Made by a program: the position numbers and the translations under genes. The notes below the pieces were generated by a model. The model made no database searches. It saw only the letters and a program-made list of their open reading frames with translations, and was not told where the DNA came from. From the NCBI GenBank assembly GCA_943369665.1, contig CALRNX020000005.1, forward strand, positions 124,001 through 188,000: DNA of 64,000 bases, given 5' to 3'. Below are positions 1 through 7,716 of the stretch, piece by piece (the first letter of the stretch is position 1; each line of letters begins with the position of its first letter). The DNA is from UKL13-3 sp943369665 (GTDB lineage Bacteria > Bacteroidota > Bacteroidia > UKL13-3).

Positions 1-519
1 ATCTACACGATCTTCTGCTGTATAATAAAATGTTGCTTTACGCCTGTCGCCTTGGTATTCCACATCACTTAGCTTCATGCTAAGACCCAGCTCCATTGAA
101 ATACTGCGTGCTTTATACATCGTAGGAATTTCAAGCTCCTTGTTCTCTTTGTATTTGGCAATATCCGCTTCAGTCGCTCTTCGTGTTATTTTTCTGAAAT
201 CCCCATCTTCTGAAAGTCCCGCTTTGCGCAATTGAAGTTTACACATTTCACCTTTAGTGGCCACGTGACCAAAGTCAAAGCCATTTTCCATTTCCACCAC
301 CACCATATCACCCAAGGTAATATCAAGGTTTTGCGTATTGCGGTAAAACTCTTTACGCGTTCCTTTAAAACGCACTTCCACAACCTCAAAGGGTTTCATA
401 TATGCAGGCATTTCCATAATGCCTAACCAGTCATACGTATTTAATTTGCTGCATCCGCCTGTGCTACATCCGCCCGATGAGCAACCTCCTGTTGAGCAAC
501 CTCCTGATCCACATCCCAT
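1..519 (-). CDS. ricT: RicT/YaaT-type PSP1 domain protein (C-terminus beyond window)
   Basis: Open from the ATG at 519 to the window edge (173 codons), so the 3' end is missing. The first 24 residues are a run of Gly, Ser and six Cys in GGCS-type repeats. A PSP1-family body follows, with segments such as FEVVEVRFKGTRKEFYRN, GDMVVVEMENGFDFGHV and KATFYYTAEDRVD. In Bacillus, RicT belongs to the RicAFT (Y) complex, which carries iron-sulfur clusters and affects RNase Y processing; whether that holds here is unknown. The Cys-rich head could bind a metal or cluster (inference). The gene lies 75 bases after holB on the same strand, so the two are probably co-transcribed. Family assignment is confident. 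Confidence 0.85.
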   Translation of the reverse strand, partial: MGCGSGGCSTGGCSSGGCSTGGCSKLNTYDWLGIMEMPAYMKPFEVVEVRFKGTRKEFYRNTQNLDITLGDMVVVEMENGFDFGHVATKGEMCKLQLRKAGLSEDGDFRKITRRATEADIAKYKENKELEIPTMYKARSISMELGLSMKLSDVEYQGDRRKATFYYTAEDRVD

Positions 520-594
520 CTTGTTTTTTCTATATTAAGTACACCCAACTTTTGCCGGGTGATGAAGGTAAAAAATAAATTTATGTCCGCTCTT

Positions 595-1719
595 TTATGC
601 TTTTTGCATTTTGTGCAAACGGGAGCCAATATACAAAGAAAGATTTAAAAAGGTAATCTTAAGGTCGGCATTGCGCTCCACATGGTATGTTGTATCATTT
701 AAAGCCTGTGTAATATCGGGTAGGTTTTCCCCCGTCATGGTGAACGCAAATTTCACCATAAAGTCCTTTTCCTCATCACTTAACTTGATCAAACTTTTAT
801 CGGCATAATGATATAAAAATACCGCACGCATCATGTGCAATGAGTAACCGATAAAACTTTTGATAAACTCGCGCCCCGTTCCTGTGATCTTGGCCACACA
901 AGCATCCATTTCAGCCACATTATTGCCATAACACGCACGCATCCAACTCACAAACAGCTGGTGGTAATCCGACCTTCCTGCTTCAATCAGTGTGAGTGCC
1001 ATGCTCAGGTTTCCTTCCGAAACCCTTGCCAATGTTTCGGCTTCGCGCTGAGCAATTTGATAATCTTTAACCAACGCTGCGGTTACATCTTCATCTTGCA
1101 ATTTGTGAACACGAATAATTTGTGTGCGCGACAAAATAGTTGCAATAACCTTATCTGCATCTTGTGCCACCAATAAAATAAGTGTTTGCGGAGGTGGTTC
1201 TTCCAAAAGTTTCAGAATAATATTTCCTTCCAACCGCAAGTATTCGGGCAACCAGATGATCACCGTTTTGTATTTTGCTTCAAACGCTTTTAACCCAAGC
1301 TTGCGAATAATATCACGGCACTCATCTGCAGTTACATTTCCTTGTTTTTTACCCTCGCTATCCAGCTTAAGCAGCCATTGCAATTCCGAAATGTAGGGAT
1401 TCTCGATAAATGCTTCACGCCATTCCTGTATAAAATCGTTGCTCAGTTTTTTCTTTTCTACGGCAATCGTTGGAAAAGTAAAATGCAGGTCGGGGTGGAT
1501 CAATTTGGCAAATTTCACACACGATGAACATTCACCACAACTGTCCGTTTCAGTGGGTTGCAAACAATTAATATACTGAGAATACGCAATGGCTAAAGGC
1601 AATGTTCCCGAACCTTCGGGACCTAAAAAAAGCTGCGCATGACTAATACGACCACTGTTTGCCGTTTGGATCAGCTTTTGTTTCAGCTGCTCTTGTCCGT
1701 ATATGTCTTTAAATTGCAT
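595..1719 (-). CDS. holB: DNA polymerase III subunit delta' (clamp-loader subunit)
   Basis: 374 residues. The N-terminal AAA+ fold shows SHAQLFLGPEGSGTL, a Walker A loop whose usual lysine is replaced by Thr, as is common for delta', which does not hydrolyse ATP. A Cys cluster, CLQPTETDSCGECSSC, fits the zinc-binding module of clamp-loader subunits. A sensor-1-like region (LLEEPPPQTLILLVAQDADKV) and an SRTQ motif follow. It acts in the cytoplasmic clamp loader that places the sliding clamp at primed sites. The ATG at 1719 gives the standard start (MQFKDIYGQEQLK). It is followed by ricT, an arrangement I know from other Bacteroidota. Confidence 0.92.
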   Translation of the reverse strand: MQFKDIYGQEQLKQKLIQTANSGRISHAQLFLGPEGSGTLPLAIAYSQYINCLQPTETDSCGECSSCVKFAKLIHPDLHFTFPTIAVEKKKLSNDFIQEWREAFIENPYISELQWLLKLDSEGKKQGNVTADECRDIIRKLGLKAFEAKYKTVIIWLPEYLRLEGNIILKLLEEPPPQTLILLVAQDADKVIATILSRTQIIRVHKLQDEDVTAALVKDYQIAQREAETLARVSEGNLSMALTLIEAGRSDYHQLFVSWMRACYGNNVAEMDACVAKITGTGREFIKSFIGYSLHMMRAVFLYHYADKSLIKLSDEEKDFMVKFAFTMTGENLPDITQALNDTTYHVERNADLKITFLNLSLYIGSRLHKMQKA

Positions 1720-1947
1720 GCAAAATCCCTATTTCAACGGCCAAATTAGCAACTCAACCTTAATAATTCTTAATAATTTTAGCGTGTACCTTAAGGTCGC
1801 GATTGTTTCCTTGTTTATCAACGTGATACATTGCACACACTCCTTACAAAAATGATTTTGGAACAATCTTGACGGGATGTTGAAAAGTTGACTAAAACAC
1901 CGTTTATTTACACCCTTATACATATAATAATATATTATTGTGCCGAC

Positions 1948-3543
1948 ATGACAAAACAATATAAACGTAAAGCAATTATCATTGGAGCCGGACCGGCAGG
2001 GTTAACAGCAGCCTATGAAATGGTAACCCGAACCGATATCCAACCCATCATTTTTGAGATGACAACGGATATTGGGGGGATTTCGAAAACCGTAAATTAT
2101 AAAGGAAACCGTATTGATATTGGCGGACATCGTTTTTTTTCAAAATCCGACAGGGTAATGAATTGGTGGATGGATATGATGCCAATCCAAGGCATGGAAG
2201 CCGATCAGGAGTTGGATATCAGTTACCAGGGGAAAAAAAGAACCATCGAAGCTCAAAAGGGAGGACCAGATCCGAAGGCTACTGACCACGTCATGTTGAT
2301 TCGCAATAGGTTGTCGCGCATTTTTTACCTCCGTAAGTTTTTTAGTTATCCCATCAACTTATCGCTGGAAACCATCCGAAATCTGGGAATTGTTCGCATC
2401 ATCAAAATAGGAATCAGCTATACCATGGCACAGGCTTTTCCTATCAAGCATGAAAAGTCATTGGAAGATTTTTTTATTAATCGTTTTGGCAAAGAATTAT
2501 ACCGCACATTTTTTAAAGACTACACAGAAAAGGTGTGGGGAGTTAAATGCAGTGATATTAAACCTGAATGGGGCGCTCAACGAATCAAAGGTTTGTCAAT
2601 TACCAAAGCCATAGCCCATGCTCTCAAAAAATCCGTATCCGGAAAATCAAAGGATGTTGCCCAAAAAGGAGTAGAAACCAGTTTGATCGAACATTTTATG
2701 TATCCCAAACTGGGACCCGGCCAAATGTGGGAAACAGCCGCACAAAAAATAACGGCACAAGGTGGCGAACTCCATATGCAACAATGTTTGCATAAGTTTG
2801 AGTTTGACGGAAACCGCGTGATTGCCGCGCATATTCGCAACATGCAAACAGGAGAGATTACACGGCACGAAGGCGACTTTTTCTTTTCAACCATGCCGGT
2901 AAAAGATCTGATCAATTCTTTTGATATTGAAGTTCCTACAGAAATAAAATCAATTTCAAACGGGTTGGCATACCGCGACTTCATTACCGTTGGCTTGCTG
3001 CTCAACAAGCTTAAAATCCAAAACCAAACCGATATTTCAACACACAAGAATGTGGTTCCCGATAATTGGATTTACATTCAGGAGCCAGATGTAAAAGTTG
3101 GCCGTTTACAAATATTCAACAATTGGAGCCCTTATTTGGTTCAGGATCCCGACAAGGTATGGATTGGCATGGAATACTTTGTGAACGAAGGAGACGAAAT
3201 ATGGAACAAAAGTGAAGAAGAAATGAAGCAGTTTGGAATTGACGAGTTAGCCAAAATTGACATCATTGAGAAACAAGAAGTATTGGATGCCGTTGTCATA
3301 AAAATGCCTAAAACCTATCCTGCCTATTTTGGTACATACGATGATTTTCCGAAAGTGATCAACTACGTATCTTCATTTGAAAACCTGCATCTGATTGGCA
3401 GAAACGGAATGCACCGCTATAATAATCAGGATCACTCAATGTTAACCGCTATGTTAACCGTTGATAATATCATTGCCGGACAGGTTGACAAATCAAATAT
3501 ATGGGCCGTTAATACAGAAGAAGAATACCACGAATCCAAATAA
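1948..3543 (+). CDS. NAD(P)/FAD-dependent oxidoreductase (protoporphyrinogen oxidase/UDP-galactopyranose mutase-like)
   Basis: 531 residues. The frame stays open upstream to a TTG at 1888, but the ATG at 1948 puts the dinucleotide-binding motif (IIIGAGPAGLTAAYE) at residues 9-23, as expected. A second flavin-associated motif, GGHRFFSKSDRV, follows. The C-terminal segment ENLHLIGRNGMHRYNNQDHS matches the FAD-binding tail of amine-oxidase/UDP-galactopyranose-mutase-like flavoproteins. The substrate is not evident. It lies nine bases before a polytopic glycosyltransferase gene, so a role in modifying a sugar or lipid for cell-surface polymers is plausible. There is no signal peptide, so it is probably cytoplasmic. 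Fold confident; reaction unknown. Confidence 0.8.
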   Translation: MTKQYKRKAIIIGAGPAGLTAAYEMVTRTDIQPIIFEMTTDIGGISKTVNYKGNRIDIGGHRFFSKSDRVMNWWMDMMPIQGMEADQELDISYQGKKRTIEAQKGGPDPKATDHVMLIRNRLSRIFYLRKFFSYPINLSLETIRNLGIVRIIKIGISYTMAQAFPIKHEKSLEDFFINRFGKELYRTFFKDYTEKVWGVKCSDIKPEWGAQRIKGLSITKAIAHALKKSVSGKSKDVAQKGVETSLIEHFMYPKLGPGQMWETAAQKITAQGGELHMQQCLHKFEFDGNRVIAAHIRNMQTGEITRHEGDFFFSTMPVKDLINSFDIEVPTEIKSISNGLAYRDFITVGLLLNKLKIQNQTDISTHKNVVPDNWIYIQEPDVKVGRLQIFNNWSPYLVQDPDKVWIGMEYFVNEGDEIWNKSEEEMKQFGIDELAKIDIIEKQEVLDAVVIKMPKTYPAYFGTYDDFPKVINYVSSFENLHLIGRNGMHRYNNQDHSMLTAMLTVDNIIAGQVDKSNIWAVNTEEEYHESK

Positions 3544-3552
3544 GCTGCTCAC

Positions 3553-6519
3553 ATGAAAAAGCAAAAACAACCAGCACCCTCTACAGCCAAACTGCAATCG
3601 CAAGAACATCCTGTTCCCGCTGATTTATTGGTGATCGCATTTGCCAATGCTGCCAATGTCGGGGTAATAGGAAAGAACCTTACGGCCTCTTTAAATCGCA
3701 CGCGTGTTGATGCCGATTTATTACTGGTAACAGATGCTGATCCTGCTGCAATTGGCTCACAAGAAGACATCGCAGAGCTCATTTCCAAACAGAAATGCAA
3801 GGTTGTTTTAATCGAAAATATACAGGACGAGCTTGCAAACCACAAAGCAATGTGGGTGTATCTTGCTGATGCTAAAACCAATATTGGGTCCGTGCTTTCG
3901 GTATACCAGGCTAATAAAAAACACTTCAAAGACAAATCGGTTTATACAGGAGCCTTTAACAACCTGTCGGGCAAGCTTGAATTGCCGTTTGCCACCAAGC
4001 TAAAGAAGTGGGGCTACAATTTATTAGGACAACTTAAATTGCCGCTTCCGCTCAAAGATTATACGCATCAATTTTATTTTTTCAGCAAACAAACCATATC
4101 ACGCTATTTTGCCAAACAATACGCAACCGGGTTGAGTATGCTGTGCAAAACAGCTTATGAAGAAGAAACGTTCGGAACATTTCCGCTCACACAAAAAGAA
4201 AACACACCACAGTTTAACCGGTTAGCCGAAATACTAAAAACCGCTCTGACGGCCCGGCTCAACTGGTTTGTACTTGCTCCTCTTAAGGGACCTTTTGCTC
4301 AAGCAAAACCGGGTAATGCTCCTATCAACAGGTTGGCTTTTGTCATCATCTTATTGGCGGCAATTGTGCTCCTGCCAAAATTGAGTTTTGATTACGGAAT
4401 CTCCTGGGATGCCAAACGACATAATATTTACGGCTACGAAATGCTTAAGTATTTTGATACAGATGGTGAAGACAAAACAGCCTTAAGTGAAACATCGAGT
4501 ACAAATGAGTTCCGGTATTATGGTGAACATTTTAATGTGATTTCGGCATGGTTGAATACTTATGTAAAACCTTGGGGAGAATTTGAAACCCGTCATTTTT
4601 TAAATGCATTGTACGGTTTATTGGCAATGCTTTTTGCCGCGCTGGCTGCCAAAGAAATTGGCGGTTGGCGTGCTGGCGTTTTTGCATTGCTTTTCATCAT
4701 TTTTAGTCCGGTATTTTTTGGACATAGCATGAACAACCCAACCGATATTCCATTCGCAGCAGGTTGTGCCATGGCGTTGTATTACCTTATCAAAGTTCTG
4801 CGCAATTTACCCGCACCCAAATTCGCTTACTTGCTATGGTGCGGAATTGGTATCGGAGTAGCCATTGGTGCGCGTATTGGTGGTATTGTATTCTACGCTT
4901 ATGCCGGGTTATTCATTGGATTAAGCTGGCTCGGTTATATGCGCAAAAATGGATGGAACAATGCTTTCAAATCAGTGATCCCTTATTTGATGTCGGGAAT
5001 CACCATTATTGTGGTGGCACATTTGGTGGGAATTTCCTTATGGCCTTTCGGACAGGAAGAATGGCTTACCAATTGGTATGTTGCCCTGAAGAAATCAACC
5101 AGCTCCGAGTTTTTTACTTACAATCATGAGTTGTTTGAAGGCGTACGCATGTATATGGCCAACGTCCCTTGGTATTATTTGCCTTGGTTCATCATCATCA
5201 ACTCTCCATTATTTGTATTGGTTGGTTTTGTGTTATTGCTTGCTCTTGCATTTTTATGGAAAAAGAAATTTGAATCAACCTATTTGTTGATTCCTGTTGT
5301 GTTGTTTGTGTTTTTGTTTCCCATTGTTTATGCCGAAATACAAAGCATGTATTACTATAATGGATGGAGACATTACTTGTTTACCTATCCTCCATTAATT
5401 GTTCTCACGGCTGTAGGTTGGGAGAGTTTGATGCGTGTGTTTAAAGATACGATCACCCCTAAGGTCATCGCGCTGGTCGCTATTGGGATGATTAGTTTAC
5501 CGGCAATCTGGATGGTTAAGAATCATCCGAACGAAGTGGTGTATTTTAACGAACTGGTAGGTGGCACGAAAGGTGCTTACGGTAATTATGAATTGGATTA
5601 TTATTCGAACTCATGTCGCAAAGCTGCCGAATGGATAGCCCAACAAGAACCAACGGATACCATTGTGGTCGCTATAAACAATGAGCCCTTAACGGCTGCA
5701 TATTATGCCCAACGAATCAATCCGAATATTCAATTTCAGTGGGTGCGCGAGTATGAAGAAGGAAGACCTTTCTGGGATTATGCCATTTATACATCACGTA
5801 CCTATTCCAAAAATGAATTGTTAAATGGAGGATTTCCACCTAAAGGAACCGTATACAAAGTAGAAGCCGATGGCATTCCACTAGCAGTAGTCGTGAAGCG
5901 CGATGTGTATTACATGCCACTGGGTTATAAAGCCTTCGAATCGAATCAGTTTGATTCGGCCGTGTATTATTTTACACAAGCTGCCGATTGGAACCCAATG
6001 GATGAAGAAGCTTTCCGCATGAAAGGCAAAGCTCTCTTCGCAGCCCAACAACCCGATTCGGCTATCGTTGCTTTGAACAAAGCCATAGAAATCTTTCCTG
6101 AAAACTACACTGCCATTTGCGATTTAGGGTTGGTGTATGCGAATGCCAAAAATGACCTCGATAAAGCTTTAAGTTGTTTTAAAAAGGCCAATGAGTTAAA
6201 ATACAATTATACCGATGCCTATTTTTATTCGGCCAAAGTGGAGTTTGCCCGCAATAACATTTCGGGTGGAATTAAATTTTTGGAAAACGCTGTTAAACGA
6301 GGAGGTAACAGTGTTCCGCAAATTTATTATGAACTGGGCTTAGCCTATTATAAAAATGGTTCGTATGCCAAAGCGGAAGAAAACCTAAAACTTTGCCTCA
6401 CCATGGAACCCAAAAATGCCATGGGATACCGTTTATTATCGGAAGTTTTTACCAAGGAAAACAAAACCCAGGAGGCGCAGTTTTGCATGCAAAAATATTA
6501 TGAACTGGGTGGAAAATAG
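3553..6519 (+). CDS. Fusion: GT2-like domain, GT-C (PMT-type) membrane glycosyltransferase, TPR tail
   Basis: 988 residues in three parts. Residues about 20-240 resemble a dolichyl-phosphate-mannose-synthase-like GT2 domain: LLVIAFANAANVGVIGKNL at the start, WVYLADAKTN where a DxD would sit, then a segment like LPLPLKDYTHQFYFFSKQ. The DxD appears lost, so this part may be inactive. Residues about 255-680 hold roughly ten membrane helices, with the periplasmic-loop motif SFDYGISWDAKRH and FFGHSMNNPTDIPFAAG typical of the GT39/PMT_2 (GT-C) group. Residues about 770-985 are TPR-like repeats starting FESNQFDSAVYYFTQAADWNP. GT-C enzymes transfer a lipid-linked sugar outside the inner membrane. It follows the FAD oxidoreductase by nine bases and is probably in one transcript with it. 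The three-part reading is inference from patterns. Confidence 0.75.
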   Translation: MKKQKQPAPSTAKLQSQEHPVPADLLVIAFANAANVGVIGKNLTASLNRTRVDADLLLVTDADPAAIGSQEDIAELISKQKCKVVLIENIQDELANHKAMWVYLADAKTNIGSVLSVYQANKKHFKDKSVYTGAFNNLSGKLELPFATKLKKWGYNLLGQLKLPLPLKDYTHQFYFFSKQTISRYFAKQYATGLSMLCKTAYEEETFGTFPLTQKENTPQFNRLAEILKTALTARLNWFVLAPLKGPFAQAKPGNAPINRLAFVIILLAAIVLLPKLSFDYGISWDAKRHNIYGYEMLKYFDTDGEDKTALSETSSTNEFRYYGEHFNVISAWLNTYVKPWGEFETRHFLNALYGLLAMLFAALAAKEIGGWRAGVFALLFIIFSPVFFGHSMNNPTDIPFAAGCAMALYYLIKVLRNLPAPKFAYLLWCGIGIGVAIGARIGGIVFYAYAGLFIGLSWLGYMRKNGWNNAFKSVIPYLMSGITIIVVAHLVGISLWPFGQEEWLTNWYVALKKSTSSEFFTYNHELFEGVRMYMANVPWYYLPWFIIINSPLFVLVGFVLLLALAFLWKKKFESTYLLIPVVLFVFLFPIVYAEIQSMYYYNGWRHYLFTYPPLIVLTAVGWESLMRVFKDTITPKVIALVAIGMISLPAIWMVKNHPNEVVYFNELVGGTKGAYGNYELDYYSNSCRKAAEWIAQQEPTDTIVVAINNEPLTAAYYAQRINPNIQFQWVREYEEGRPFWDYAIYTSRTYSKNELLNGGFPPKGTVYKVEADGIPLAVVVKRDVYYMPLGYKAFESNQFDSAVYYFTQAADWNPMDEEAFRMKGKALFAAQQPDSAIVALNKAIEIFPENYTAICDLGLVYANAKNDLDKALSCFKKANELKYNYTDAYFYSAKVEFARNNISGGIKFLENAVKRGGNSVPQIYYELGLAYYKNGSYAKAEENLKLCLTMEPKNAMGYRLLSEVFTKENKTQEAQFCMQKYYELGGK

Positions 6520-6561
6520 TTTCAAATGCGCTCGCTTTTGATTCGATGCTCATCATGAATA

Positions 6562-7716
6562 ATGAACCTAAAAAGCTTCACACATCATTTCACCGTCAAG
6601 GCAAGTATCCTTATCGCGGTTGTTGTTCTGACAAGGTGGGCAGTTGGAGGATTTGACTTTTCTTATTTCATTGTTGCCGGTAGCCACTCCTGCGACAGTA
6701 CGGTTACCGAAATAATGGTACAGCCCGGGTACAGTTATGATGGGGAATATTATTACCGGTATGCCATCGCGCCTCTCAATACGGACAACCCTTTTCATGG
6801 CATCTATGTGAGTACACCTGCCTACAGGCATCAGCGGATTTTTTATCCTGTTCTCACCTGGATCTTTAGTTTGGGAGGAAAAAAGCTTGCTATTCCCCTC
6901 GTTATGGTATTGGTAAATTTCCTGTGCTTCATTTTATTTATTCAAGGTACCAAAAAACTCCTCAACAATTGGTATGCCGCTTCCCACTATTTAATGATAG
7001 CGTTGCTGCTTCCGGGTATTTGGATGGCACTTGCAAGAGACCTTGCCGAAGTTGTGGAGATTTGCCTTTTTGTTTACATAGCATTAGCTCTGCATCATCA
7101 AAGAAAATTTGCCTTTTGTTTGCTGGCAACAGCAATGTTATTCACAAGGGAAACATCCATTCTGGTGCTCATTGCCATCATGGCTCAGCAACTAATCCTT
7201 TTTGTAAGAACCCGTGAACGAGAGCGCTTATCCTGGTTGATGTATTCAACTATTCCAATTGTATTGTTTCTGTGCTTCAAACTCTGGCTCATGTGGCAAT
7301 ACCAAACTACAACAGATATTGGTGCGTTCAACCTCAACATGATTCCGCTAAAAGGTTTTTATGAGGGCTTCCTGCTTCAGTGGTATGCAGCACTTCAAAA
7401 TGGACTCAGAGGATCAATGATCCTGCTCTTTTCAATCCTTCAGTTGTTTTTTATCGGCTGGAGCTTATTGCTGGGGTTGTCACAAAAAACAGAAAACAAG
7501 TGGCTTGCCAATATCATCATTCTATGGCTTGTTGTTTGCCCGTTTTTAAGTTTAAGAATATGGGAAACCGATTGGGGCTTTGCAAGGGCATTAACCATTC
7601 CATTGTTTTGTTCAATGCTACTTGCAGCTTGTGCCAATGCTTTATCCAAAAAGTATTTAATGTTTGCGGTTGGGTTGCTCCTTTTATTATTAGTAAGGCT
7701 TGTTGTAAAAGTCTAG
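6562..7716 (+). CDS. Polytopic membrane protein, GT-C-like cell-surface glycopolymer family
   Basis: 384 residues with about nine hydrophobic helices. The first periplasmic loop has YDGEYYYRYAIAPLNTDNP followed by PAYRHQRIFYPVLTW. I associate this YDGxxYYRxA...PAYRxQRIxYP pattern with a family of GT-C-like proteins linked to surface glycopolymer formation. No soluble catalytic domain is present. It starts 43 bases after the preceding GT-C gene, on the same strand. Its TAG stop (7714-7716) interlocks with the stop of the convergent outer-membrane gene in the tetramer CTAG. Substrate unknown. Confidence 0.65.
   Translation: MNLKSFTHHFTVKASILIAVVVLTRWAVGGFDFSYFIVAGSHSCDSTVTEIMVQPGYSYDGEYYYRYAIAPLNTDNPFHGIYVSTPAYRHQRIFYPVLTWIFSLGGKKLAIPLVMVLVNFLCFILFIQGTKKLLNNWYAASHYLMIALLLPGIWMALARDLAEVVEICLFVYIALALHHQRKFAFCLLATAMLFTRETSILVLIAIMAQQLILFVRTRERERLSWLMYSTIPIVLFLCFKLWLMWQYQTTTDIGAFNLNMIPLKGFYEGFLLQWYAALQNGLRGSMILLFSILQLFFIGWSLLLGLSQKTENKWLANIIILWLVVCPFLSLRIWETDWGFARALTIPLFCSMLLAACANALSKKYLMFAVGLLLLLLVRLVVKV

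Noticed and set aside
1888..1947. TTG start giving a longer flavoprotein
   Set aside because: Adds 20 residues before the usual start, with the nucleotide-binding motif too far from the N-terminus.
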